In this document: in pieces, positions 1 through 7,382 of the stretch
Numbering within the stretch: position 1 is the stretch's first letter
Layout of the letters: each line of letters begins with the position of its first letter
Assembly: GCA_014379065.1 (NCBI GenBank)
Contig: JACMMM010000540.1
Location: 1 to 31,521, forward strand
Direction: 5' to 3'
DNA: 31,521 nucleotides
Source of the DNA: Saprospiraceae bacterium
GTDB lineage: Bacteria; Bacteroidota; Bacteroidia; Chitinophagales; Saprospiraceae
Notes under the pieces: model-generated
The model's input: only the letters and a program-made list of their open reading frames with translations
What the model was told of the DNA's origin: nothing
Database searches by the model: none
Made by a program: the position numbers and the translations under genes

Positions 1-32
1 ATGGTTTGTCCGTCTATGGTAACTTTTGCCAT
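1..32 (-). CDS. nuoG: NADH-quinone oxidoreductase subunit G, N-terminal fragment
   Basis: Only the first 11 codons are inside the window; the gene continues beyond position 1. Read on the minus strand from the ATG at 30-32 they give MAKVTIDGQTI, which matches the usual start of NuoG, where the N-terminal ferredoxin-like 2Fe-2S domain begins with a V-T-I-D-G-x type strand. NuoG is the large peripheral-arm iron-sulfur subunit of complex I and sits next to NuoF in the NADH-oxidising module. The start lies 13 bases after the stop of the upstream secreted-protein gene, so it probably belongs to the same transcript. The call rests on 11 residues plus the nuo context. Another protein with a 2Fe-2S ferredoxin N terminus is possible but less likely. 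Confidence 0.72.
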   Translation of the reverse strand, partial: MAKVTIDGQT

Positions 33-45
33 TTTGCTTGCGTTT

Positions 46-501
46 CTATTTTGGGTTTATTATATCACCGTTGCTTTTAATGCACTTGATATAAGTGTTA
101 TAAACCCCCGTTTTGTCAGGCTCAACGTTATAGTTGAATAGCCTGATTTTGAATATGCCATTTGATTTAGCCGCGCCAGATGTTAAAGTAATACTCCGGA
201 CGGTTTCATCTTTAAACATGAGGTCAGTAGGCTCTTCATTCACAATGGGTTGATTGTCCGAATCGTACATCTCAGCCCTGATTTTCAAATCATCACTCAG
301 CGGTACTACCATTATTTCAAACTGATCTCCTGCACTCATTGAAATTTCGATGTCTTGGGTTTCTTTACCGTTTTTGAATTCGCTCTCCATTGTATCTCCA
401 CAGTTACCTTGCATTTTAACCGTTTGGGCATAGGTCATGTAAGGTAGAAGAGACAAAACCGAGTAAAAGAATAGTGGACGTTTCATGGCGTTTAGTTTCA
501 T
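46..501 (-). CDS. Secreted hypothetical protein in the nuoF-nuoG gap
   Basis: 151 aa. The N terminus (MKRPLFFYSVLSLLPYMTYAQ after a five-residue lead) is a clear Sec signal peptide with probable cleavage after the A of YAQ. The mature part is about 125 residues, acidic and beta-rich, with two cysteines (in GNCGD and IKCIKS). It looks like a small exported beta-sandwich protein, but I recognise no family. The ATG at 501 overlaps the stop of the upstream HepT gene in an ATGA, which suggests translational coupling. An alternative ATG at 486 would give a shorter signal peptide. It lies immediately before nuoG. Function unknown. Confidence 0.72.
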   Translation of the reverse strand: MKLNAMKRPLFFYSVLSLLPYMTYAQTVKMQGNCGDTMESEFKNGKETQDIEISMSAGDQFEIMVVPLSDDLKIRAEMYDSDNQPIVNEEPTDLMFKDETVRSITLTSGAAKSNGIFKIRLFNYNVEPDKTGVYNTYIKCIKSNGDIINPK

Positions 502-848
502 GGCTTGTTATTTAAATCCTCCAACATTTTCTGAACAACTTTTTTCAGCAGAGGCAAACGCAATTTTACCGATTCATAGACAATCTCCATATCAATGCTC
601 CAGTAGTCATGTATCAGTTTGTCGCGCATTCCTGCCCAACGTTTCCATGGAAGTTCGGGATAGTTCTCACGCACCTCGTCCGGTATTTTTTTGACTGCTT
701 CGCCAATAATCTCAAGACATCTCACAATTGCGATCCCTTCAGCAGAGTCTTCTTTAAGTTCTTCTGAATTTTTATCGCCCAGAAAACGTTCAGCACGTTC
801 AGCGGAAACGAGTATGTCGTTTAAAAAATCACCAATTTCTCGTTTCAT
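498..848 (-). CDS. hepT: HepT-like HEPN ribonuclease toxin (DUF86)
   Basis: 116 aa, the usual length for HepT/DUF86 proteins. It carries the HEPN-toxin active-site motif R-x4-H-x-Y at R75-H80-Y82 (RDKLIHDY). In known HepT proteins the Arg and His cut RNA, and the Tyr is the residue modified by the partner nucleotidyltransferase. The GEAVKKIP and LPWKRWAGMRD segments are also typical of the family. The start codon overlaps the mntA stop by 4 bases (ATGA), the standard arrangement with the antitoxin encoded first. All catalytic residues look intact, so the toxin is probably active. Its place between nuoF and nuoG is unusual. Family assignment is firm; activity is inferred from homology. Confidence 0.9.
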   Translation of the reverse strand: MKREIGDFLNDILVSAERAERFLGDKNSEELKEDSAEGIAIVRCLEIIGEAVKKIPDEVRENYPELPWKRWAGMRDKLIHDYWSIDMEIVYESVKLRLPLLKKVVQKMLEDLNNKP

Positions 849-1135
849 AGGTACTCGACTTCAGCTAATATATGTTTCCCTATCAACGGTTTTAAGCTGC
901 GTTTCAACGCAAGGTCAATTTTGCATTGAAAAATTTCTTGCAAGAATTCCTCCAATTCCATCAAGTCAAACAAATCCACTCGGCGATCAAAACTCACCAG
1001 CATGTCAATATCGCTTGTTTTCTTCTCCTCTCCTCGTACCCACGACCCAAACACACCAATCTCAGACACGCCGAACCGCTCATGGAGTTCAGGTTTCAGG
1101 GCGGTAAGTTTGTTTTTAATGTCAGTGAGAGTCAT
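845..1135 (-). CDS. mntA: MntA-like minimal nucleotidyltransferase antitoxin
   Basis: 96 aa. It has the minimal nucleotidyltransferase signature G-S-x10-D-x-D at G30-S31 and D42/D44 (GSWVRGEEKKTSDID). A third acidic residue, D74 in CKIDLAL, completes the metal-binding triad. In characterised MntA-HepT modules this enzyme transfers AMP units from ATP to the toxin's R-x4-H-x-Y tyrosine and so inactivates it. The gene is upstream of hepT and overlaps it by 4 bases. The 79 bases before its start, up to the previous gene, show no convincing promoter, so it may be read from the nuo transcript. The assignment as MNT-family antitoxin is strong. Confidence 0.9.
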   Translation of the reverse strand: MTLTDIKNKLTALKPELHERFGVSEIGVFGSWVRGEEKKTSDIDMLVSFDRRVDLFDLMELEEFLQEIFQCKIDLALKRSLKPLIGKHILAEVEYL

Positions 1136-1214
1136 TTTGATGGTGTTTTTACTTTTGCAGAGTGAAATCGTATGGATGTTTTGTCACGAGCTGGAGCCTT
1201 GAGCCAACAATGAA

Positions 1215-1628
1215 CTATTTTAAAGCAGCCATTATATCATTATTTATAGCTGCTTCATCATAAACTGTTGGTGCTTTATCAGGCCTATTAAAAGCATACT
1301 TCTTTCGCCCTATTTCCAGAACGTGAGGTTTTAAATCTGGATTATCTTTTAACAGGTTGAGGGCATCTGCATAAATTTCACCAAGGTCGTTTGAAATGAT
1401 TGAAGTATTCTTTACAAGGGTCTTCCCATGTGATACGATTTTACCCAAATCACCAGTGGACAATGCTAAATCATATTCGCCCTTTATTTCTAAATACTCC
1501 TTTTTCTTTGCCGCGATTGATGCTGCAACTATTTGTGCGGCTTTCTTTCTTTCTTTAACGTCTTTGTCGCTTGAATACCAACGATATCCAACAAAGGATA
1601 CGAAGAGAAGAATTAAGAAGATTTCCAT
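1215..1628 (-). CDS. Small membrane-anchored hypothetical protein
   Basis: 137 aa, not assigned to a family. Residues 2-16 (EIFLILLFVSFVGYR) form one hydrophobic segment and are followed by a strongly charged stretch (SSDKDVKERKKAAQ). This suggests an N-terminal membrane anchor with the rest in the cytoplasm. The remainder is predicted to be mostly helical, with Lys/Glu-rich segments. It starts 27 bases after nuoF on the same strand, so it is probably co-transcribed as the first gene of the cassette between nuoF and nuoG. No catalytic motif is visible. A role linked to complex I cannot be claimed from sequence. Confidence 0.65.
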   Translation of the reverse strand: MEIFLILLFVSFVGYRWYSSDKDVKERKKAAQIVAASIAAKKKEYLEIKGEYDLALSTGDLGKIVSHGKTLVKNTSIISNDLGEIYADALNLLKDNPDLKPHVLEIGRKKYAFNRPDKAPTVYDEAAINNDIMAALK

Positions 1629-1655
1629 GATTTGTAACTAGTTATTGTCCAATTA

Positions 1656-2999
1656 TTAAATTGCAATATTGATCTCCCCCACCAACCCATAATTCCTCTC
1701 CATACAAACCCTCGGCTCATTCACGTGCCACTCAAACTCCTCCCTGAAATGCCGGATCGCCGCGCTCACCGGCCAAGCCGCCGCGTCCCCCAGCGGGCAA
1801 ATCGTGTTGCCTTCAATCTTCTTGGCCACATCCACCAACAGGTCAATGTCGCTCATTTTGCCAGCGCCGTTTTCCAGGCGGTGCAGCACTTTTTCCATCC
1901 AGCCGGTGCCTTCGCGGCAAGGAGAACATTGTCCACAGGATTCGTGGGCGTAGAATCGGGCAAAATTCCAGGTGTTGCGCACAATGCATTGGTCTTCGTC
2001 GTATACGATGAACCCACCGGAACCAAGCATAGAACCTGTAGCAAAACCACCGTCCGCAAGGCCCTCATAGGTCATCAATCGGTCTTCACCCGCAGCTGTT
2101 TTGCAGATAAGGTAGTGGGGGAGGATTGGCACGGAAGAACCGCCCGGCACGCAAGCTTTTAGTTTCTTTCCATTTTTGATGCCGCCACACCATTCGTCAG
2201 AGTATATGAATTCCTCGACCGTGATATTCATCTCAATTTCGTACACGCCGGGTTTGTTGATGTTCCCGCCAGCAGAAATGAGTTTTGTTCCTGTGCTTTT
2301 GCCAATGCCGATTTTGGCGTATTCGTCGCCGCCATCATTCACGATGGGCACGACTGCTGCGATGGTTTCCACGTTGTTTACCACCGTGGGACATTGCCAA
2401 AGGCCCTTTACGGCAGGGAACGGTGGCTTGATGCGCGGGTTACCGCGTTTGCCTTCGAGGCTTTCCAACAACGCGGTTTCTTCGCCGCAGATGTAGGCGC
2501 CCGCCCCGATATTGACAAATAGATCTAGATCGTAGCCCGAGCCTAAGATGTTTTTGCCCAACCAACCCTTGTCATAAGCCTCTGCAATCGCTCTTTCGAG
2601 GATGAACAAAATCCAGGAATACTCGCCCCGGATGTAAATGTAGGAGGTGTTTGCGCCCAGTGCATACGAGGAAGTAATCATGCCCTCAATGAGCAGGTGT
2701 GGGATCTTCTCCATCAGGTAACGGTCCTTGAAGGTGCCTGGTTCGCTCTCGTCGGCATTGCAGACGAGGTAGCGCGGCACGCCCTCGGGTTTGGCGAGGA
2801 ACGACCATTTCATCCCAGTCGGGAAGCCAGCGCCGCCGCGACCACGGAGTCCGCTTTTTTTCACTTCTTCCACCACGGCTTCGGGCGACATGGTTTTCAA
2901 AGCCTTCTCCACGGAGCGGTAGCCGCCGTTTTTGCGGTACACCTCGTAGGTGTTGATGCCCTCGACATGGGCGTGTTCTAAGAGTAGTTTGCGACCCAT
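1656..2999 (-). CDS. nuoF: NADH-quinone oxidoreductase subunit F (NADH- and FMN-binding)
   Basis: 447 aa, full length for NuoF, the complex I subunit that oxidises NADH, holds FMN and passes electrons to cluster N3. Visible signatures are the glycine-rich FMN/NADH loop GRGGAGFPTG (residues 53-62), the second nucleotide-binding segment GAGAYICGEETALLESLEG (about 165-183), and the 4Fe-4S ligands C355, C358 and C361 in ESCGQCSPCREG with C401 in NTICPLGD. All four ligands are present. The gene starts at ATG 2999, 6 bases after the preceding stop. It is separated from nuoE by four unrelated genes and from nuoG by four more, although nuoE-F-G is usually contiguous. Confidence 0.98.
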   Translation of the reverse strand: MGRKLLLEHAHVEGINTYEVYRKNGGYRSVEKALKTMSPEAVVEEVKKSGLRGRGGAGFPTGMKWSFLAKPEGVPRYLVCNADESEPGTFKDRYLMEKIPHLLIEGMITSSYALGANTSYIYIRGEYSWILFILERAIAEAYDKGWLGKNILGSGYDLDLFVNIGAGAYICGEETALLESLEGKRGNPRIKPPFPAVKGLWQCPTVVNNVETIAAVVPIVNDGGDEYAKIGIGKSTGTKLISAGGNINKPGVYEIEMNITVEEFIYSDEWCGGIKNGKKLKACVPGGSSVPILPHYLICKTAAGEDRLMTYEGLADGGFATGSMLGSGGFIVYDEDQCIVRNTWNFARFYAHESCGQCSPCREGTGWMEKVLHRLENGAGKMSDIDLLVDVAKKIEGNTICPLGDAAAWPVSAAIRHFREEFEWHVNEPRVCMERNYGLVGEINIAI

Positions 3000-3005
3000 T
3001 ATGTT

Positions 3006-3470
3006 CTATTTCAGCGAGGTGTAGGAGTAGTTAGGATTCTTTGGGTTAGGGATCATTTTCTTCTCATAAGGTATAATTATCACGTCCATATCTTCCATAG
3101 GTATGGCACCGAGGAGCGGTTCGGCCTCTCCTGGCAAAACGATGGCGCGTACAGTAGTCTCGCGGTTTTCGAATCGAATATCAACGGGGCCTACGATTTC
3201 CAGCAAAGCGACGCTGCCGTCAGCCAAGCTGCACTCTCGGGTCTGGATAACGGGTAGGTTCAGTTGGGTTTTGATGTGCGCGTTGATGGCGAGCATATCT
3301 GCTCCACTGTCTACAAGTACGGTGACTTTCATTCGCCTCACTAATGCAGGGGGTAAGTAGCCGTCGGCTACTGCGCTCAAGTCGCCTGTGCGTATGAGTT
3401 CGATTTCAGCGTAGACTCGTCCCATATCTGATTGGGTTTTATTGGTTTGAAGTCGTAGTACGTTGCTCAT
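3006..3470 (-). CDS. Retropepsin-like (clan AA) aspartic protease family protein
   Basis: 154 aa from the ATG at 3470; a TTG three bases upstream is less likely. It contains a V-D-S-G-A-D motif at about residues 53-58, the catalytic loop of retropepsin-like proteases. Further on is a hydrophobic strand ending in LLGAIPMED, which resembles the LLG motif that follows the active site in this clan. One catalytic Asp per chain implies a homodimer. There is no signal peptide or membrane segment, so it should be cytoplasmic. Similar short stand-alone proteins are common in Bacteroidota and Cyanobacteria, and their substrates are generally unknown. It lies just upstream of nuoF in the same direction. 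Proteolytic activity is inferred from the motif only. Confidence 0.8.
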   Translation of the reverse strand: MSNVLRLQTNKTQSDMGRVYAEIELIRTGDLSAVADGYLPPALVRRMKVTVLVDSGADMLAINAHIKTQLNLPVIQTRECSLADGSVALLEIVGPVDIRFENRETTVRAIVLPGEAEPLLGAIPMEDMDVIIIPYEKKMIPNPKNPNYSYTSLK

Positions 3471-3492
3471 CAATGCATATTTTAAAAAAAAC

Positions 3493-3870
3493 CTACTGAT
3501 TCTGTGCAGCTATTAAATCAGACATCAACTGCGCCGGCTCCACGATCGCCCCTTCGAAACGAGTATTGGGGCAAACTGCCACCATGGCACCGTCTTCATC
3601 CAGTTCTTGTAGCCATTCGAGCAGTTCTTCCATTTCGACTTCCTCTATCTCGTGTCCCTCAAACCCGGCGGCCGCGCGGAAAGCTTCGGCCAAGCTGGCA
3701 TCGTGAAAAAGCGGGAGAATGTCGGTGTCGTCGTTGTCGCCCAGCAAAGCCCAGCCTTCGTCGTCAGAGATGCCAAAAACGGATTGGTTCTTGACCACCG
3801 TGTCAAGGAAAAGGGCTAGGCGTTCTTCGCCAGATTTTTTGAAAACTGCGGTTATTTCTGTTGATGTCAC
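3493..3870 (-). CDS. DUF2750 family protein, copy 1
   Basis: 125 aa, acidic and cytoplasmic. Its pattern (R-L-x-L-F-L-D-T-V-V-K, then VFGISDDEGWALL, an acidic helix LLEWLQEL, and VAVCPNTRFEGAIVEP) fits the uncharacterised DUF2750 family. It is paralogous to the next gene upstream (3984-4382), which has VWGLADDEGWLML and VAVFPTPNFQSAVMRP at matching places. The best start is the GTG at 3870; no in-frame ATG lies nearby. DUF2750 proteins are thought to be small housekeeping or immunity-like proteins, but no function is established. It follows a long perfect inverted repeat at 3910-3974 that separates the two copies. Confidence 0.75.
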   Translation of the reverse strand: MTSTEITAVFKKSGEERLALFLDTVVKNQSVFGISDDEGWALLGDNDDTDILPLFHDASLAEAFRAAAGFEGHEIEEVEMEELLEWLQELDEDGAMVAVCPNTRFEGAIVEPAQLMSDLIAAQNQ

Positions 3871-3909
3871 TGTCTAGTGGATTTGGTGAATTGTTTATTT
3901 GGTTATTTA

Positions 3910-3974
3910 GCCACTAATTGCACTAATTTTCACTAATCAGAGATCAATTCGTGAAAATTAGTGCAATTAGTGGC
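3910..3974. repeat. Perfect 24-bp inverted repeat between the two DUF2750 genes
   Basis: The left arm at 3910-3933 and the right arm at 3951-3974 are exact reverse complements over 24 bases, with a 17-base spacer. The arms themselves are built from the heptamer CACTAAT (three copies at or near the left arm, starting 3912, 3921 and 3931; ATTAGTG twice in the right arm). On the nuo-operon transcript this would fold into a strong AT-rich hairpin between two cistrons. No U-run follows it, so it is not a standard intrinsic terminator. It could be an mRNA-stability or processing element, or a dispersed intergenic repeat. Confidence 0.9.
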
Positions 3975-3983
3975 AACCTTATT

Positions 3984-4382
3984 TTATCCTTGTTCTTTTT
4001 CAAATTCTGCTTCAAAATCTTCCCGCACGACTTCCGGGCGCATCACAGCACTTTGGAAATTGGGCGTGGGAAACACAGCGACCCTCATTTTTTCCTGTTC
4101 AAAATCTTCGAGCCATTCAAAAAATTCGTACAAATCAAGCGCCTCTACCCGAAACTCGTCAAACCCGCCTTCCTTCTGAAAAATCTCCACAAATTCCGGG
4201 TTTGGGAACACGGCCAGCGCATCGCCTTCTTCGCCCTCGATCTCGAGCATCAACCAGCCTTCATCGTCGGCCAAGCCCCACACTTCCTCTTCAGCGGCTA
4301 CCGTTCGGATGAAATATTTGTAGCGACTTTCTGGCTTTCGGGCCAGTATTTCCTCGATTTCTTTTTTTGATAGTTGTGGCAT
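3984..4382 (-). CDS. DUF2750 family protein, copy 2
   Basis: 132 aa from the ATG at 4382; a TTG two codons upstream would overlap the previous gene. It shows the DUF2750 layout: RYKYFIRTVAAEEEVWGLADDEGWLML near the N terminus, a very acidic middle (EIEGEEGDALAVFPNPEF), an aromatic/acidic helix LYEFFEWLEDF, and VAVFPTPNFQSAVMRPEVV near the end. It is strongly acidic and has no export signal, so it is probably cytoplasmic. It is a diverged tandem paralogue of the gene at 3493-3870. It starts 2 bases after the stop of the SH3-like lipoprotein gene, which implies co-transcription with nuoE-F. Function unknown. Confidence 0.78.
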   Translation of the reverse strand: MPQLSKKEIEEILARKPESRYKYFIRTVAAEEEVWGLADDEGWLMLEIEGEEGDALAVFPNPEFVEIFQKEGGFDEFRVEALDLYEFFEWLEDFEQEKMRVAVFPTPNFQSAVMRPEVVREDFEAEFEKEQG

Positions 4383-4384
4383 AA

Positions 4385-4975
4385 TCAATTGACTTTCAAG
4401 AATTTTCCTAACACCCAGCCTGTCTCTCCATTTTTTCGCTTTACATTAAACCAGGTTGCGTATGTAATCGTTTGTACGGCACTGGCATCAATTTCAGCTT
4501 CAAGTTTGCCTTTTTTCGGGTCTTCATAAGTCACGCGATAGGTATTGGTTTCAGATTTAAAATCTTCTACAATCACCGCTTTCCCCTTTGGCAGATTTAC
4601 CGCGCCACCACTTCCTTTCACCATAATGGATTTACTCAAGATCGCCTCACCTTCGTTTTGAACATTCTCATATTTAAGTACTTCTACACTCTCTTTGTCT
4701 TCAAAAATTCCTATTTTTTCTGATTTCACAGTAGCGCCGCTCCGCATAGAAACATTGCTTCCATCAATTACGCTCTTGCTCAAACCAACAATGTCCGTTT
4801 TTGCTATCTCCATGCCACTTTTGGCTGCGGCTTCTTTTAACTGATTGGTATCCTGGGTTGTTCCAGCTTGGCCGGGAGCATTTGTTTGGGTAACATCGGT
4901 TGTTTTGGGTTCAGGATTGTTCTGACAAGCATACGCTGCAAGGGCAAGCAGAAGCAGAAAGGCTGTATGTTTCAT
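4385..4975 (-). CDS. Lipoprotein with bacterial SH3-like region
   Basis: 196 aa. The N terminus MKHTAFLLLLALAAYACQNN is a lipoprotein signal peptide with lipobox L-A-A-Y-A-C (C17), so the protein is lipid-anchored in the cell envelope. A Thr/Gln-rich linker follows. The segment around VSMRSGATVKSEKIGIFEDKE is typical of bacterial SH3 domains, and the C terminus WFNVKRKNGETGWVLGKFL gives a matching final SH3-like strand pair with the usual G-W-V. Such domains often bind peptidoglycan or mediate envelope contacts, but the ligand here is unknown. The gene sits 83 bases after nuoE and is the first of the passenger cassette between nuoE and nuoF. Confidence 0.82.
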   Translation of the reverse strand: MKHTAFLLLLALAAYACQNNPEPKTTDVTQTNAPGQAGTTQDTNQLKEAAAKSGMEIAKTDIVGLSKSVIDGSNVSMRSGATVKSEKIGIFEDKESVEVLKYENVQNEGEAILSKSIMVKGSGGAVNLPKGKAVIVEDFKSETNTYRVTYEDPKKGKLEAEIDASAVQTITYATWFNVKRKNGETGWVLGKFLKVN

Positions 4976-5058
4976 ATTGTCGGACTTTAAGTACTAGAGG
5001 ATTAATGTGATTTAGATTGTGTTTCAGGTTCCATGATCAATTTGCTTTGCGTTAAAAC

Positions 5059-5601
5059 TCAGTGCATTTTCCAAGTGCCCTTATCAATTTTTCCAGCCCT
5101 GCAATCCTCAATAAACTGATCCATTTTCGCTTCATTCAAATGCTCGTGGAAAAATTCTCCAACCTGCATCATCGGGGCATAGCCGCAAGCACCCAGGCAT
5201 TCTACCTCCTTTACGGTAAAAATCCCATCTGGCGTGGTCTGGTTTTTCCCGATGCCAAGTTTGAGTTTGGTGTACTCGATCAGTTTTTCTGCGCCTTCGA
5301 TGGCGCACGGGCCGGTGTGGCAGAACTCCAAGACGTACCTGCCCACTGGATTGAGGTTGTACATAGAGTAGAAGCTCGCCACTTCATAGACCTCAATAGG
5401 TGTAATATCAAGAGCAACAGCCACTTCGTCCATGGCTGACACACTGAGCCAGCCGTGGTTTTCTTCTTGGGCAATGTGCAAAGCGCGGAGAATGGCGCTT
5501 TTGCCACGTCCTTCTGGATATTTTTTTAGCAACCCTTGTACTTCCGCGAGGGCGGCTGGGGAGTATTTGAACGTCGTTCCGTTTTGTGCTGCAGTATGCA
5601 T
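5059..5601 (-). CDS. nuoE: NADH-quinone oxidoreductase subunit E (2Fe-2S)
   Basis: 180 aa from the ATG at 5601; a TTG at 5625 would add eight residues. NuoE is the 24-kDa-type thioredoxin-fold subunit that carries cluster N1a beside NuoF. The four cluster ligands are visible as C94 and C99 in FCHTGPC and C135 and C139 in ECLGAC. The N-terminal helical part (ILRALHIAQEENHGWLS, VASFYSMYNLNPVGRY) also fits the family. It lies 30 bases after nuoD on the same strand. The next nuo gene, nuoF, is displaced by about 2 kb, although NuoE and NuoF form a tight pair. Confidence 0.96.
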   Translation of the reverse strand: MHTAAQNGTTFKYSPAALAEVQGLLKKYPEGRGKSAILRALHIAQEENHGWLSVSAMDEVAVALDITPIEVYEVASFYSMYNLNPVGRYVLEFCHTGPCAIEGAEKLIEYTKLKLGIGKNQTTPDGIFTVKEVECLGACGYAPMMQVGEFFHEHLNEAKMDQFIEDCRAGKIDKGTWKMH

Positions 5602-5631
5602 TTTTCGGTCAAAAGTTTCAGTCAATGAAAA

Positions 5632-6837
5632 TTAGGCGTCAAGTTCCCCCGCGATCACATTCATCGAACTCATCGTTAAAATCGCATCCGAAAGCATGGA
5701 TCCTTTGATCATTTCAGGGTAGGCTTGATAAAAAATGAAACAAGGGCGGCGGAAATGCAATCGGTATGGTTTCCTGCCACCGTTGCTGATGAGGTAGTAC
5801 CCCAATTCGCCGTTGCCGCCTTCTACACTGTGATACACCTCGCCCACCGGCACGGGCACTTCAGCCATCACCACCTTGAAATGGTAGATAAGTGCCTCCA
5901 TTTTGGTGTACACGTCAGGCTTGTCTGGCAGGTAAAAATCGGGGACATCGGCATGGTATGGTCCTTCGGGCAGGTTATCGTATGCCTGGTGGATGATGCG
6001 CAGGCTTTGGCGGATTTCCTCTTGGCGCACCACGAATCGGTCGTAAGTGTCTCCGTTTACGCCTACGGGGATGTCAAATTCAAAATCTTGGTAGCTGCTG
6101 TAAGGCGACATCACGCGCACATCATAATCCACCCCGGCAGCGCGGAGGTTCGGGCCTGTGAACCCGTAAGCCATGGCACGTTCAGCCGAGATGGGCCCAG
6201 CTCCAATACAACGGTCCATGAAAATTCGATTGCGGTCCAAGAGGCTGTTAAACTCCTCAAAACGGGCAGGGAAACCCTTTAAAAACTTTTTGAGTTTGGC
6301 GTGAAAAACAGGTGTAAAATCGCGCTCCATACCTCCAATGCGCCCGATATTGGTGGTCAACCTAGAGCCGCAAACCTCTTCAAAGAGCTCGTAAATCAAC
6401 TCGCGTTCTTGGAACATGTAAGTAAAGCCGGTCAAGGCACCTGTGTCAACTCCAATGACCGTGTCGCAAACCAGATGGTCGGCAATACGAGCGAGTTCCA
6501 TGATAATCACCCGCATGTATTGCGCCCGCTTGGGTATGTCGCAGCCGATGAGTTTTTCAACCGTCATGTACCAGCCCATGTTGTTGATGGGCGATGAGCA
6601 GTAATTCATGCGATCAGTGAGGGGCGTCACCTGATAATATGGGCGATGTTCCGCAATTTTTTCAAACGCTCGGTGGATATAGCCGATGGTTGGTTCGGCA
6701 CTGACGATGCGTTCGCCGTCCATTTTCAGCACGTTTTGAAAAATGCCGTGCGTGGCCGGGTGCGTGGGTCCCAGATTGAGGGTTGCGAGTTCTCCGTCGA
6801 GGCTGTCTAGGGAGGAAAAGTATGATTGGACTTGCAT
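5632..6837 (-). CDS. nuoD: NADH-quinone oxidoreductase subunit D (49-kDa type)
   Basis: 401 aa, normal length for NuoD. This subunit is related to the large subunit of NiFe hydrogenases and forms much of the quinone site with NuoB. The near-N-terminal NLGPTHPATHG (H26, H30) is the conserved loop that reaches into the quinone pocket. HRAFEK, DRMNYCSSPINN and the C-terminal segment GRKPYRLHFRRPCF also match the family. It ends in MNVIAGELDA, close to the usual terminal G-E-[VLI]-D-R but lacking the final Arg. It starts 12 bases after nuoC. As separate genes, nuoC and nuoD are not fused here, unlike in E. coli. Confidence 0.98.
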   Translation of the reverse strand: MQVQSYFSSLDSLDGELATLNLGPTHPATHGIFQNVLKMDGERIVSAEPTIGYIHRAFEKIAEHRPYYQVTPLTDRMNYCSSPINNMGWYMTVEKLIGCDIPKRAQYMRVIIMELARIADHLVCDTVIGVDTGALTGFTYMFQERELIYELFEEVCGSRLTTNIGRIGGMERDFTPVFHAKLKKFLKGFPARFEEFNSLLDRNRIFMDRCIGAGPISAERAMAYGFTGPNLRAAGVDYDVRVMSPYSSYQDFEFDIPVGVNGDTYDRFVVRQEEIRQSLRIIHQAYDNLPEGPYHADVPDFYLPDKPDVYTKMEALIYHFKVVMAEVPVPVGEVYHSVEGGNGELGYYLISNGGRKPYRLHFRRPCFIFYQAYPEMIKGSMLSDAILTMSSMNVIAGELDA

Positions 6838-6849
6838 AATTTCAGATTC

Positions 6850-7380
6850 TTAATCAAAGCTCTGTCCCACATGACCGTCCCGCCCAAAAAAGCGGTCGTC
6901 CTTGTCGGTTCGGGTGCCATCTTCGAGGCGGTATTCCTTGCGCATGGGGAACACTTCCATATCGTCCACATTCAGAATTCGGCGCAGGTCGGGGTGGCCG
7001 GTAAAAACGACTCCAAAGAAATCGTATTCCTGTCGTTCCATCCAGTTTGCTGTAGGCCAAAGCCCGGTTGCCGATGGTACATGCGGGTCGTCTATTGGAA
7101 AGAAAATTTTTACGCGTATGCGCACATTTTGTTGCCAGTTGTGCAGGTGATACACTATGCTCAGCTCTCTTCCGATAAGCTCCGGATAGTGTATGGCACA
7201 GAGGGTGGTCAGGAAATTGAAACCAAAATCTGCGTCATCACGAAGCAATTGGAGTAGCTCAATGATCTGCTCGCGAGTGGTATGGATATTTAGAATGCCA
7301 TCATGGGCTATTTCAGAGGAAATGGCCAGGCCAGGCATTTTTTCGGCGAGTTGGGTTAGAATTTGTTCGTTCGTGAGCAT
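6850..7380 (-). CDS. nuoC: NADH-quinone oxidoreductase subunit C (30-kDa type)
   Basis: 176 aa. It carries the 30-kDa subunit signature ERQEYDFFGVVFTGHPDLRR (E-R-x-E-x-D-x-x-G-x-x-F-x-G-H-P-x-L-R-R), followed by PMRKEYRL. NuoC is a cofactor-free peripheral-arm subunit that packs on NuoD. It begins with an ATG at 7380, two bases after the nuoB stop, and ends 12 bases before nuoD, so A-B-C-D is tightly packed. No abnormality seen. Confidence 0.97.
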   Translation of the reverse strand: MLTNEQILTQLAEKMPGLAISSEIAHDGILNIHTTREQIIELLQLLRDDADFGFNFLTTLCAIHYPELIGRELSIVYHLHNWQQNVRIRVKIFFPIDDPHVPSATGLWPTANWMERQEYDFFGVVFTGHPDLRRILNVDDMEVFPMRKEYRLEDGTRTDKDDRFFGRDGHVGQSFD

Positions 7381-7382
7381 TG

